Virus record (IMG/VR): IMGVR_UViG_3300045581_000306
Span: 1-63,361 of that record
Length of the DNA: 63,361 nt
Strand: one strand, 5' to 3'
From: a virus
Shown: positions 38,609-45,737 of the stretch, one piece after another
Numbering within the stretch: the stretch's first letter is position 1
How the letters are laid out: the number at the start of each line of letters is the position of its first letter
Made by a program: the position numbers and the translations under genes
The notes under the pieces: model-generated
The model's database searches: none
Seen by the model: only the letters and a program-made list of their open reading frames with translations
What the model was told of the DNA's origin: nothing

Positions 38609-38792
38609 ATTTTTTCAAGATTCTTACCAATGATTCTAATGCTTCTTCGCGATTCCATCGCAATCCCTCTTCGATGACCGAATGCCACTTGTTGTCGATC
38701 TCAACTTCGTAGTCCCACCGGGCGCAATCATCTTGATGATTAGGAACGCACCGAAGCGGGAATCCCATAAACTCATTATATTTTTCTTTCAT
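38589..38792 (-). CDS. Small hypothetical protein
   Basis: 67 residues, MKEKYNEFMGFPLRCVPNHQ then EVEIDNKWHSVIEEGLRWNR. Short beta-helix protein, not recognised; joined to the nuclease gene by ATGA. Confidence 0.6.
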   Translation of the reverse strand: MKEKYNEFMGFPLRCVPNHQDDCARWDYEVEIDNKWHSVIEEGLRWNREEALESLVRILKKYGTKRI

Positions 38793-39787
38793 TTCTTTTT
38801 GTCTTCGATCAACCGGGTTGATTCTTTTCCGATCACCATGTCTTCATTAGCCGGGAAGTAATCCCGTGCTGCTGCCCATTTGCGGAAGTCTTCCGCGCCA
38901 ATGTTGCCAAACAACTCGGCAACTTCTTTGTAGGTTGCACCTGTAGCCTGTGCCGCCTCGGCAACAGAATTAGGAGTGAACTCCTCTTTGCCCCTTGCTT
39001 TGGATAGCCTCCAACCGGGAACTTCTTCGCCGCGCTCGATACGCTCCTTCGCTTCTTTCTTCGCCCAGTCCCACAATTCGGTTTTGAAAATGTTACAGGA
39101 TTTAAGGAATTTTCCCAGCTTCTCTGGTTTGGCGAGTTGCGCCTTGAGGGTATCAATTGATACCTCGTTATTGACAACTCGGAGCGTCTGCTCGGCAGGC
39201 TTGACAACCTGTGGGCAAGTAGACTTTTTAGCACACCATGAGCAATATTGGCAGGCGGATGGTTGTTTGTCTGGATCGTTGTACGCCGCGATGATTCGCT
39301 CCACGATCTCCGTAGCGGAGTCCATCGTGAAGTGATGAGTAACCACTCTGCCCTGATCGCAATAAACAATGTGGCAAGTCCATTCTGGTTCAAAGAACCT
39401 AGTCATGTTGCCAAGTGCGTATGCAGCCATTTGAGCCTCGTAATCATACGAATTCCCTGTTTTCAGGTCTAGGCTAGTGCGAATGTCTGCCGCCCGAATG
39501 TCTTCCGTTCCGACATGATCCATGCCGGGAGTTTTCACCCACAATTCTGACTCGCGAGTCTCAATGACTGTCTGGTCTGGAACAAGACTCTTAACGAGAT
39601 TAATCGCAGTCTGCGCGGATGTACGATCCTTGTCGTTGTCCAGTTCGTTCAAGCAGTCTTCACCTTGAAGCATTCGACGCACAACAGAGTCGATCTTCGT
39701 TCCCCTGCTTGCTGCCGGGGATGTACCCCCGGCAGACTCGTAGCATGGGCAAGCCTGCAATTTTGGTAGTGCAGAGTGCCTAATCAT
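38789..39787 (-). CDS. PD-(D/E)XK nuclease, RecB/Cas4-like, with Cys cluster
   Basis: 332 residues. Motifs: VGTEDIR (Asp96 region), SLDLKTG (Asp107-x-Lys109) and QMAAYALG, the core of PD-(D/E)XK exonucleases; a later CQYCSWCAKKSTCPQ cluster may bind iron-sulfur, as in Cas4/AddB-type nucleases. The C-terminal third is helical. With the RecT-like gene immediately upstream (ATGA overlap) it forms an exonuclease-annealing pair for recombination. Confidence 0.82.
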   Translation of the reverse strand: MIRHSALPKLQACPCYESAGGTSPAASRGTKIDSVVRRMLQGEDCLNELDNDKDRTSAQTAINLVKSLVPDQTVIETRESELWVKTPGMDHVGTEDIRAADIRTSLDLKTGNSYDYEAQMAAYALGNMTRFFEPEWTCHIVYCDQGRVVTHHFTMDSATEIVERIIAAYNDPDKQPSACQYCSWCAKKSTCPQVVKPAEQTLRVVNNEVSIDTLKAQLAKPEKLGKFLKSCNIFKTELWDWAKKEAKERIERGEEVPGWRLSKARGKEEFTPNSVAEAAQATGATYKEVAELFGNIGAEDFRKWAAARDYFPANEDMVIGKESTRLIEDKKK

Positions 39788-40623
39788 TTCTTTCCTCCGG
39801 TAGCCGCCTTAACGAATCCCTCGGCATTCGCGATGATGCGCTTGCGGTATTCGTTGTCTGCTAGATCGCGCCATGTCTGACCAACCTCGATCTGTCCCTT
39901 GGCGACAAGGAATGCGTTGACTGGCAGTTCATGCGATCCCAGCACAGGCTCAAGATCGGCGATCCATGATCCATCTTCAGCAACGATGTTGTTTTCAACA
40001 ACGACGATTTCCTCTGGTTTGACCTCTTCAGTCTTGATCTCGATCACCTCTGGTTCTGGCTCGACCTTCTTCGCTTTCTTCGCAGGTGCTGGCGCAGGAG
40101 CGGGTGCAGGCGCAGGCGCAGGAGCGGATACGGATGGCGCGAAGTCTTGCACTTCCTCTGGAGTATAAAATCCTTGCAAAACAGCAGGATACACTCCGCG
40201 AACTCCATCCGAAATAACGCGAGCGCGAAGCATTTGGCGAGGGTACTTTTTCCAGTTGTCTTTTGTTCCAAGACCAGCAGCTTTCGCCCGGTTCATGTCC
40301 CAGTCTACTTTAAGCGATCCACCAGCAGGGTGGCTGAATGTTCCGCTGACGCATTCGTCGGTGTACTCGCTCCACTCGACCTTGCCGCCTGCGCTTTGGA
40401 AACGAGCAAGAATGGCATCTGCCTTCAATGCTGGTCGGCCTTGAATGATGTGGTATTCGGCGGCAACTGTGCCGGGATGCCTGCCCTCTGCTTGCGCGAC
40501 AAGCATGAGTGCTACTGCCTCCTCGGTTTTGCGAAGTCCGAATAGACCGGACTTGACGATGTGGTTTGCCATGATCTCCAGTTCGGAAACAGGAGCGGGT
40601 TGGGTTTGGATTAATTGTGACAT
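39784..40623 (-). CDS. RecT-like single-strand annealing protein
   Basis: 279 residues. The core (about 10-160) contains EGRHPGTVAAEYHIIQGRPA then LKADAILARFQSAGGKVEWS, GTFSHPAGGSLKVDWDMNRA and KYPRQMLRARVISDGVRGVY, a well-known phage recombinase type. An Ala-Pro repeat linker (about 165-183) joins it to an acidic C-terminal region. It should anneal complementary single strands produced by the partner nuclease. Confidence 0.8.
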   Translation of the reverse strand: MSQLIQTQPAPVSELEIMANHIVKSGLFGLRKTEEAVALMLVAQAEGRHPGTVAAEYHIIQGRPALKADAILARFQSAGGKVEWSEYTDECVSGTFSHPAGGSLKVDWDMNRAKAAGLGTKDNWKKYPRQMLRARVISDGVRGVYPAVLQGFYTPEEVQDFAPSVSAPAPAPAPAPAPAPAKKAKKVEPEPEVIEIKTEEVKPEEIVVVENNIVAEDGSWIADLEPVLGSHELPVNAFLVAKGQIEVGQTWRDLADNEYRKRIIANAEGFVKAATGGKK

Positions 40624-40630
40624 AATGTAT

Positions 40631-40954
40631 TTATTGGGTTAGTTGGTTACGGAGTGTTTCGTTGTAGATTTGAGCGGAGAGAAGAGCATTCTGATGCTGT
40701 AGCCTCTCCAACTCTTGTTCTGGGTTTTCCTGTGGAAGCACATCGTTGTCTGGCAGGATGCCAGCATATACAGGTGCATTTACAGGTTGGGTTGGTTCTG
40801 CCTGCTGATTTTGCAGGTAGAAATCTTTGATATGCGGAACGCTTTTTTTTGGGTAGGTCAGCGTCCGGGTTTCGGTGTAGGTTTCTTTGCTCACACTAGA
40901 GCAAGCCTGAACGGCAAGTGCCGTTGTTATGACTGCTAATTGCTGTAGTTTCAT
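40631..40954 (-). CDS. Early lipoprotein
   Basis: 107 residues from ATG at 40954, preceded by AAGGAG at good spacing. A lipoprotein signal peptide (LQQLAVITTALAVQAC, lipid-modified Cys18) is followed by a Pro/Gln-rich chain and a short coiled coil (ENPEQELERLQHQNALLSAQ). A membrane-anchored early lipoprotein could act in superinfection exclusion or as an outer spanin; sequence does not decide. Coupled to the upstream peptide (ATGA). Confidence 0.7.
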   Translation of the reverse strand: MKLQQLAVITTALAVQACSSVSKETYTETRTLTYPKKSVPHIKDFYLQNQQAEPTQPVNAPVYAGILPDNDVLPQENPEQELERLQHQNALLSAQIYNETLRNQLTQ

Positions 40955-41088
40955 TTTTTCTCCTTCTTGGTTTTCTTCTGGGGGTAAACTGTGCTTTTGA
41001 ATTTCGGAACTTGATTTTCGCAAGCCCGGATGATCCGCAGGTATGCTTCCGGTGGAAGGCAGGTCGCTTCGTTTTTTTCGGTTCCCAT
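40951..41088 (-). CDS. 45-residue basic peptide
   Basis: ATG at 41088 with GGAGG seven bases upstream; stop overlaps the lipoprotein ATG (ATGA). Sequence MGTEKNEATCLPPEAYLRII then RACENQVPKFKSTVYPQKKT. Good initiation context; function unknown. Confidence 0.6.
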   Translation of the reverse strand: MGTEKNEATCLPPEAYLRIIRACENQVPKFKSTVYPQKKTKKEKK

Positions 41089-41090
41089 TT

Positions 41091-41249
41091 TTAGTCCTCC
41101 TCAAATTCTTGCCAGCGTTGTTTCCGTTCCCGTCTCCGTTTCCTGTACTCTTCGTATTCGTCGAGGACGCTTTGTCTGCCTGCGCGATAGGCAACACATA
41201 TTGCGAGCAAGCTAGCGATGCCAACGCCGATAATGTAGAGGTCATTCAT
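41091..41249 (-). CDS. 52-residue single-span membrane protein
   Basis: MNDLYIIGVGIASLLAICVA then YRAGRQSVLDEYEEYRKRRR: one N-terminal membrane helix and a basic/acidic cytoplasmic helix. The stop is inside the upstream Shine-Dalgarno region of the next gene. Could be an inner-membrane host-interaction peptide. Overlaps the preceding small gene by eight bases. Confidence 0.6.
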   Translation of the reverse strand: MNDLYIIGVGIASLLAICVAYRAGRQSVLDEYEEYRKRRRERKQRWQEFEED

Positions 41250-41361
41250 GTTTTCCGATTGTTAATGCGGTAAATGTTGCTCCTGCCAATATGGCAACTG
41301 GCAGGAAGGTGAACACGAACTCCAAGCAATGCTGGAGGGTAACAATTAGTGGTACATTCAT
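41242..41361 (-). CDS. 39-residue hydrophobic peptide
   Basis: MNVPLIVTLQHCLEFVFTFL then PVAILAGATFTALTIGKHE, hydrophobic through most of its length (one or two membrane segments). It lies after the T-loop hairpin at 41381-41403 and overlaps the next membrane peptide gene. Plausible but short. Confidence 0.5.
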   Translation of the reverse strand: MNVPLIVTLQHCLEFVFTFLPVAILAGATFTALTIGKHE

Positions 41362-41380
41362 GGATTTATTTTTGGGTTGT

Positions 41381-41403
41381 GGATCAGGGATAGAACCTGA
41401 TCC
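41381..41403 (-). terminator. T-loop hairpin after the 41412 gene
   Basis: Perfect 8-bp stem GGAUCAGG / CCUGAUCC with a 7-base loop UUCUAUC, beginning eight bases past the stop. No U-tract on the minus strand. The loop fits the tRNA T-loop pattern except at one site. Confidence 0.5.
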
Positions 41404-41411
41404 GAATTTTT

Positions 41412-42158
41412 TCAGGCAGGGAGCGCGTCAATGATCTCTTGATATCTAGCGTTATAAGCCTTGCTGTTTCTGCGTCCCGTTAACTTGGCGGCTATTTCTG
41501 AAAGGATATTAATTGCGCGATCAGAAGGGATATTACCTTTCAAGATTTCGCGGGAAACGCTACCAGCAAATTGATGAGGTTGGTCATCGGCGAAACGCTC
41601 CAGAATATTGCGTCCGAAAGCGGCAATGATTTTATCTATGCGAGACGATTTCTCGGCATTCTTTGCGGCGAGATAGGGAGCGATCAATTCGGCGGCAACC
41701 TTCGCGCAATGCTGACCATCACCAGAGTTCCATGTGGCAACGAAAGACACATATTCTGGGTCGGTGGTGACAAGGTCGCGAAGTGATTTGCCAGCATATT
41801 TCCCAAAAGGAAGGATGCTCCAGTCGGTGGTGCGAATGCGTTCTGCTTCACGCTCGCGTTCTGCTTCTAATGCCTCGGCAGATCGGCGTTGGATTTCGGA
41901 CAAGTCCCAATCGATATCAAGTCTGCGACGACGAGGATCGACTCCATGCTCGTCGAGCCATGCGTTAGCGGCAACGAGTGCCTGATCCTTGTCAGTAGAA
42001 AGGTTTTTGATGAACTGATCACGCTCGGCAATTTGAGCCTCAACTGCACCAGTCTGCTCGTAGCCCTCGCTGCGAACATAAATGGTTTCATCGAACCTGT
42101 GCTTGAGAGTGTAAAACCCGTTAAGGTCACCCGTGGAGATGTAGTAGTAGTTTTTCAT
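41412..42158 (-). CDS. Early protein with ExoX-C-like domain
   Basis: 248 residues. N-terminal part MKNYYYISTGDLNGFYTLKH and a helical middle rich in Arg/Glu; then ILPFGKYAGKSLRDLVTTDP and EYVSFVATWN, like the small 'FGKYKGK' domain at the C-terminus of ExoX-type exonucleases, without the exonuclease itself. The C-terminal 90 residues are helical. It is read from promoter P4 with a leader of about four bases. Function unknown; DNA-related by domain. Confidence 0.65.
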   Translation of the reverse strand: MKNYYYISTGDLNGFYTLKHRFDETIYVRSEGYEQTGAVEAQIAERDQFIKNLSTDKDQALVAANAWLDEHGVDPRRRRLDIDWDLSEIQRRSAEALEAEREREAERIRTTDWSILPFGKYAGKSLRDLVTTDPEYVSFVATWNSGDGQHCAKVAAELIAPYLAAKNAEKSSRIDKIIAAFGRNILERFADDQPHQFAGSVSREILKGNIPSDRAINILSEIAAKLTGRRNSKAYNARYQEIIDALPA

Positions 42159-42168
42159 TAGGATTTGA

Positions 42169-42222
42169 AATTAACCCAAGCAAGTTGGGTGGTCAATAAC
42201 TTTTTTTTGCTGCTGTGTCATA
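42169..42222 (-). promoter_or_regulatory. Early promoter P4
   Basis: Minus strand: TATGACA (42222-42216), 19 bases, TTGACC (-35, 42196-42191), ACCCAA immediately after, 16-base spacer, TTAATT (-10, 42174-42169). The start codon is 10 bases beyond the -10 box, so the mRNA is nearly leaderless. Confidence 0.65.
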
Positions 42223-42472
42223 GCCACTCGTTGTGCGCTAGACCCTTTGCCAAGGCCCATCGGCAGACATCTGCTGTATTCCGAAAACCAAATTTCCGGT
42301 GCAGAGATTCACGATGTTTTTCGACTGTCTTGATGCTGATACCGAGGATATCGGCGATTTGCGGATTCGTGTTTCCTGCCGCGATTAATCCAGCAACCTC
42401 CTGCTCGCGCCGCGATGCTTTCGGCAGCTTGCCCGCTTTCGCTTCAAATAATTTTTCGATGAGAGATTTCAT
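42218..42472 (-). CDS. LuxR-type helix-turn-helix protein
   Basis: 84 residues, essentially a GerE/LuxR DNA-binding domain: KASRREQEVAGLIAAGNTNP then QIADILGISIKTVEKHRESL and HRKFGFRNTADVCRWAL. No signal-sensing domain is present. It could switch phage transcription, for example at the promoters nearby, or interfere with host regulators. It follows the T-loop hairpin of the DUF932-like gene. Confidence 0.85.
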   Translation of the reverse strand: MKSLIEKLFEAKAGKLPKASRREQEVAGLIAAGNTNPQIADILGISIKTVEKHRESLHRKFGFRNTADVCRWALAKGLAHNEWL

Positions 42473-42485
42473 TTTTTGGAAAGAT

Positions 42486-42510
42486 GGGGCGAGGGATTGA
42501 ACCTCGCCCC
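42486..42510 (-). terminator. T-loop hairpin after the DUF932-like gene
   Basis: Perfect 9-bp stem GGGGCGAGG / CCUCGCCCC with 7-base loop UUCAAUC, eight bases past the stop. The loop and closing pairs match a tRNA T-arm exactly, but no other tRNA arm is present. No U-tract follows. Confidence 0.6.
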
Positions 42511-42518
42511 GGTTGAGA

Positions 42519-43301
42519 TCAGTTGTTCAGCAGGTACTGCTCGGTGAGGTTCCAGAGTTGCTTGTTGACCTTGAAGTCTGTTGTAGGTGCTGTGACTCGG
42601 CGAATGCCAGAACCGGGGCGGCCTTTGACGAGGTTTTCTTGAACTCTGTTGAAGGTGTGCCAGAGGTTGGTTCCAGAGTCATTGTAGCGGCGAGCGCGGT
42701 TGAGGTAGAACAGGCGAGTGTCCCACTCCCGGCGATCTGCGTAGTCCGCATCCGCTTCAGGTTGGTCGTAGCGGAGCTTGAGTGCATCGACCAGATACTG
42801 CTGCTGCGCGGCAGGCGTGAGTTCCTTCTGTTTGAATAAGTGGACTCGTTCGGCGAGTTGCGGGACATTGTCGCGGAGAGTTGTAGCGGCATCGAGGAAA
42901 CGATTCACATCGACCGAGCGATGGTAGATTTTGATCGTCTCGAAAATGTCTCCGGTCACCAATCCGTTCAAGCAAGCGAAGACTTGCAAGCCAACGGAGA
43001 GTTGAGCGGAGCTAGTGCCATCATGCGAGTTGATCAGAACGAACTCTGGGGAGGCTTCGCCAGCAATTGTGATGTTGTCACGATGACCGAAACGAATCAG
43101 ATGCTTTTGGAATCCCTTGTTCTCGTCCTTCCTCGCTTTGGCGAGTTGGATTTGGCGAGGCACATAGCCGTTCTCTTGGAAAGAGGAAACGATCTGTTGG
43201 GTCGATATGAATCCGTAGCGTTCGCTACGAGTGGATGAAGCGTGAGTCGCTTCGACTGGGTTTGTGTTCACGATGTCGAGTGATGGGATGATGATGCTCA
43301 T
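42519..43301 (-). CDS. DUF932-like early protein
   Basis: 260 residues from ATG at 43301. Sequence includes RYGFISTQQIVSSFQENGYV, HLIRFGHRDNITIAGEASPE, FVLINSHDGTSSAQLSVGLQ and WDTRLFYLNRARRYNDSGTN then LWHTFNRVQENLVKG, characteristic of DUF932 (LGT-like) proteins of phages and plasmids. Role unknown. The 59-base spacer before it is duplicated upstream. Confidence 0.75.
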   Translation of the reverse strand: MSIIIPSLDIVNTNPVEATHASSTRSERYGFISTQQIVSSFQENGYVPRQIQLAKARKDENKGFQKHLIRFGHRDNITIAGEASPEFVLINSHDGTSSAQLSVGLQVFACLNGLVTGDIFETIKIYHRSVDVNRFLDAATTLRDNVPQLAERVHLFKQKELTPAAQQQYLVDALKLRYDQPEADADYADRREWDTRLFYLNRARRYNDSGTNLWHTFNRVQENLVKGRPGSGIRRVTAPTTDFKVNKQLWNLTEQYLLNN

Positions 43302-43357
43302 TGTATTGGGTCTTTCTGTTGATGGGTTGTGTTCTGGGAGGAACAAAGATTAGAAGC
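43299..43357. repeat. Duplicated 59-base intergenic spacer, copy 1
   Basis: Matches 43533-43591 at 56 of 59 bases. It spans from the ATG of the DUF932-like gene to the last codon of the upstream gene and contains a short GTTC-CTCCCA-GAAC hairpin. Confidence 0.9.
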
Positions 43358-43535
43358 TGAAGCTGCAATCGCAGTTGTCGCAGATTCCGTAGTCCACACC
43401 ATCTGTGCGAACATCGGTGGAGCGGCATTCTGGGCATTGTTGTGCGGTTGCCGTCTTGAACCATTGCTGGCGATTGTTAGCGATTTTGGTGAGGGTGTCT
43501 TGATCGTTGTCGAGGAGTGCTTCGATGATGTTCAT
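43350..43535 (-). CDS. Zinc-ribbon early protein
   Basis: 61 residues. MNIIEALLDNDQDTLTKIAN then CPECRSTDVRTDGVDYGICD and NCDCSFSF: two CxxC zinc ligand pairs. Likely a small nucleic-acid or protein-binding factor. Both ends lie in the duplicated spacers. Confidence 0.7.
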   Translation of the reverse strand: MNIIEALLDNDQDTLTKIANNRQQWFKTATAQQCPECRSTDVRTDGVDYGICDNCDCSFSF

Positions 43536-43591
43536 TGTAGTGGGTCTTTCTGTTGATGGGTTATGTTCTGGGAGGAACAGAGATTAGAAGC
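43533..43591. repeat. Duplicated 59-base intergenic spacer, copy 2
   Basis: Second copy of the spacer at 43299-43357, with three mismatches. It links the 43584-43955 gene to the zinc-ribbon gene. A duplication of the gene-flanking sequence or recombination cassette. Confidence 0.9.
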
Positions 43592-43955
43592 GGATGAAGT
43601 GAATCGGGTCGCTCACATGGCAGCCAACGAGTCGAACTGTGAAGACTTCACCTTCGATCTCGACCTTTTGCCCATTGTGCAGTTCGACTGCTTCGGCAAT
43701 GTCCTTGAGGTATGCTGCGTGTGCCTCTGCCTTGCCGGGATAGTCTGCCGTCAGGCAAGCGGCATCTTGGTTTGTCCATGCTGTTGGGTGACCATTATTG
43801 ATTGCGCGTTGGTGCGCTTCCTCTTGGTTGTCGTTGTATTCAGCAGAATATCCGCGAGCGGTTCCAACCGAGATGCGTTGAGCGTATACTGGGAATCCAG
43901 CACCGCGAACAGTCTGGTTGTGTTGGAGAGTCAGGATGGAGTTTGTAGTGGTCAT
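43584..43955 (-). CDS. Early hypothetical protein
   Basis: 123 residues from ATG at 43955, selected because promoter P3 lies upstream of it at 44012-44067; longer frames would begin inside the promoter. MTTTNSILTLQHNQTVRGAG, then an Ala/Glu-rich helical middle and a beta end (GQKVEIEGEVFTVRLVGCHV). Not recognised. Confidence 0.65.
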   Translation of the reverse strand: MTTTNSILTLQHNQTVRGAGFPVYAQRISVGTARGYSAEYNDNQEEAHQRAINNGHPTAWTNQDAACLTADYPGKAEAHAAYLKDIAEAVELHNGQKVEIEGEVFTVRLVGCHVSDPIHFIRF

Positions 43956-44011
43956 TTTTGTAGTTTCTATTTTTGGTTTGGTTCGTCGGCTTCGTGCCTT
44001 CGATGGGAATG

Positions 44012-44067
44012 ACAATATCGAACCTGCTTGGGTTTGCAACAGAAAAATAAAAATATTTTTTGTCATA
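44012..44067 (-). promoter_or_regulatory. Early promoter P3
   Basis: Minus strand: TATGACA (44067-44061), 21 bases, TTGCAA (-35, 44039-44034), ACCCAA, total spacer 16 bases, TATTGT (-10, 44017-44012). The leader of about 50 bases resembles that of P1 (TCG-AGGCAC...GCC-ACGA...GAACCAAA). Confidence 0.75.
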
Positions 44068-44115
44068 GAAAAAATTCTTTTAAATTTCTATTGACACCCG
44101 CAGATGCCGATTAAA

Positions 44116-44286
44116 TCAGGCTTCGCAGGCTACCGCAACTTTGCGTGGTCTTCCACCCTTCATTCCATTGAGTGCTGCCGCCAATCTTTTTTTGTCGCTC
44201 GTTGCGCTTCCACCACGCTTTCCGATCTCCGAAAGGAATCGGCGTACAGGCGAGGGAAGAGGATCATTTTTCGTTTTTGTGTTCAT
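44116..44286 (-). CDS. Small basic early protein
   Basis: 56 residues from ATG at 44286. Contains FLSEIGKRGGSATSDKKRLA then AALNGMKGGRPRKVAVA, resembling small bacterial 'GRKGG...ARAAAKARW' proteins and a GRPRK AT-hook-like motif. Likely DNA-binding. It overlaps the end of the preceding small gene. Confidence 0.6.
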   Translation of the reverse strand: MNTKTKNDPLPSPVRRFLSEIGKRGGSATSDKKRLAAALNGMKGGRPRKVAVACEA

Positions 44287-44416
44287 TAGATTTTTTGTGT
44301 GCTGACCAATCAATGGCAGCGAAGTTTTCTTGGTACTGCTTGGATTGCGTGTCGGTGCGGGGTTTGTCACCCTTTCCGTTTCTCGTCCACTCGCTGTCTT
44401 TAACTTTTTGGCTCAT
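44264..44416 (-). CDS. 50-residue conserved phage protein
   Basis: ATG at 44416 gives MSQKVKDSEWTRNGKGDKPR then TDTQSKQYQENFAAIDW and a Lys-rich end. The 'WTRNGKGDKPR' start is a recurrent small phage protein. Overlaps both neighbours. Confidence 0.65.
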   Translation of the reverse strand: MSQKVKDSEWTRNGKGDKPRTDTQSKQYQENFAAIDWSAHKKSNEHKNEK

Positions 44417-44663
44417 CGTCGTTGAACTTTACGACATTGTCCGGTTCTTGTTTTCCGAGCGTGTCGCGGAGGTGCAACTGCTCTAGCAAAGCAGACGCAA
44501 CCATCAGGCGGAAGCTGAACAATTTTGTGTTGTGCATGAGATCATGGAACACATCGTCTTTGGTGATCTTCTCGAAATCAATCCCGGCGAGAACTGCCTC
44601 AACAGAGTTTTTGATTTCTTCCTCCGGTGTTCCCGGTGCTTCGTTGTTATTTTCTTTATTCAT
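44400..44663 (-). CDS. Early hypothetical protein
   Basis: 87 residues, acidic N-terminus (MNKENNNEAPGTPEEEIKNS), helical middle (DVFHDLMHNTKLFSFRLMVA then SALLEQLHLRDTLG). Not recognised. A/T-rich leader (AAAAAATAA before ATG). Confidence 0.6.
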   Translation of the reverse strand: MNKENNNEAPGTPEEEIKNSVEAVLAGIDFEKITKDDVFHDLMHNTKLFSFRLMVASALLEQLHLRDTLGKQEPDNVVKFNDDEPKS

Positions 44664-44874
44664 TTATTTTTTGTCTTTCATCCAACATTGAATCCGCATC
44701 GCGGAACGATAGCTCCGCAACAAGACGCGAATCCGCTTGGCTAAATTTATCTGATGCTCGATATCCCTGCAAGGCGGAACCTGCAAACCAGTCGCGCATG
44801 GACATCCCAGAGTTCGGCCTAATCGGCGGACTCTGGCTTCCCTGAACCGGGAATGCTGGATGGTTGTGCGGCAT
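44656..44874 (-). CDS. Conserved small phage protein (MRDWFAG type)
   Basis: 72 residues from ATG at 44874 (MPHNHPAFPVQGSQSPPIRP then NSGMSMRDWFAGSALQGYRA); a GTG at 44916 overlapping the upstream stop is an alternative. The 'GM(T/S)(L/M)RDWFAGQAL' pattern is widespread in phages without known role. Confidence 0.7.
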   Translation of the reverse strand: MPHNHPAFPVQGSQSPPIRPNSGMSMRDWFAGSALQGYRASDKFSQADSRLVAELSFRDADSMLDERQKINE

Positions 44875-44912
44875 GGCGCAGATATGCCATGACTGGCAAT
44901 GTAAAGCAAATA

Positions 44913-45176
44913 TCACTTCTCTTGTTCCCTTAAAGAGATGAGATGCTGAAGCAGGTACTCCTCTACTTGACCTAGAGCGTTGCGTTGCTCAATTCGATGT
45001 TCAAGTGCCTTGCTCCATGCGTCCGGGCCTTGCACATAATAGTCGCGAGAGTTGAACTCGATCTTTGCTAGTGCGTCCTGCGCGGCCCGTACGGCATCGT
45101 ATGCTGCCTCGTAGCCTGCCCAGAGGTCTTTGTAGCCTGTGCCGTTCAAGTGGACTGTTGGTGCGGTGATGTTCAT
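44913..45176 (-). CDS. Conserved small early protein
   Basis: 87 residues, MNITAPTVHLNGTGYKDLWA then GYEAAYDAVRAAQDALAKIE, followed by a helical end. This 'NGT...L...Y..A...V..A...L' form is common in phages and unexplained. ATGA-type overlap with the upstream gene. Confidence 0.7.
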   Translation of the reverse strand: MNITAPTVHLNGTGYKDLWAGYEAAYDAVRAAQDALAKIEFNSRDYYVQGPDAWSKALEHRIEQRNALGQVEEYLLQHLISLREQEK

Positions 45177-45394
45177 GGTAAAAATCCTTCGATGATGTTG
45201 CTATGTCTTGCCCCTGTAGCCTCCTGCACCCATCGGTCGAGTGTCAGTTGCTTCAGGAAGCAAACAAGTACGCTATTGCCGATCTGGTGACTTGTGGCGA
45301 GGTCTACGAAGTAAAAGTACCCGTCACCATTCCCGATAATTTCGAGGTTCAGATGCTTGATAGCTTGGTTAATTTTTTTCTTGGTGATGTTCAT
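45173..45394 (-). CDS. Early hypothetical protein
   Basis: 73 residues, MNITKKKINQAIKHLNLEII then GNGDGYFYFVDLATSHQIGN. Three neighbouring genes start MNIT, suggesting duplicated 5' ends. Not recognised. Confidence 0.65.
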   Translation of the reverse strand: MNITKKKINQAIKHLNLEIIGNGDGYFYFVDLATSHQIGNSVLVCFLKQLTLDRWVQEATGARHSNIIEGFLP

Positions 45395-45398
45395 GGTA

Positions 45399-45671
45399 TT
45401 ATTTCAATGTTGAGTTGTGGGCTTCGCAGAGTGCTTGCGCCTCTGCACGGGTTTTGAAACGAGCGAGTGCTGTTCCAGACACTCCGATCTCACAGGCGGT
45501 TTTAACGATGTAGTATTCACGCTTGCCCCGGTTGGACGAGCAGTAGGCAACAATCCATCGGGAGCGACGAGCAACCTCGATGTGTTCCAGAAGGAACTCG
45601 CGGAGGTGCGGGTATTCAGCTTTCTCCGATTGCGCGGCGAGCTTGGCGAGTGTTGTTTCGGTGATGTTCAT
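45399..45671 (-). CDS. Early hypothetical protein read from P2
   Basis: 90 residues, MNITETTLAKLAAQSEKAEY then PHLREFLLEHIEVARRSRWI. Helical, basic. The ATG lies about seven bases beyond the -10 box of promoter P2, so the message would start at or near the ATG. Not recognised. Confidence 0.65.
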   Translation of the reverse strand: MNITETTLAKLAAQSEKAEYPHLREFLLEHIEVARRSRWIVAYCSSNRGKREYYIVKTACEIGVSGTALARFKTRAEAQALCEAHNSTLK

Positions 45672-45677
45672 GTGAGT

Positions 45678-45722
45678 AGAATATCGAAGCGGGTTGGGTT
45701 TGCAAGAGGAATTTTTGTCATA
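45678..45722 (-). promoter_or_regulatory. Early promoter P2 (leaderless)
   Basis: Minus strand: TATGACA (45722-45716), 10 bases, TTGCAA (-35, 45705-45700), ACCCAA next to it, 16-base spacer, TATTCT (-10, 45683-45678). The expected transcription start coincides with the ATG at 45671. Confidence 0.75.
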
Positions 45723-45737
45723 GTGGATATCTATCTT

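Noticed and set aside
40955-41245. Long N-terminal extension of the early lipoprotein
   Set aside because: The extension lacks a signal and overlaps two better-supported small genes; the lipoprotein signal peptide and Shine-Dalgarno point to ATG 40954.
42486-42510. tRNA gene at the T-arm-like hairpin
   Set aside because: Only the T-arm is present; there is no acceptor, D- or anticodon arm in the flanking sequence. The hairpin at 41381-41403 was rejected for the same reason.
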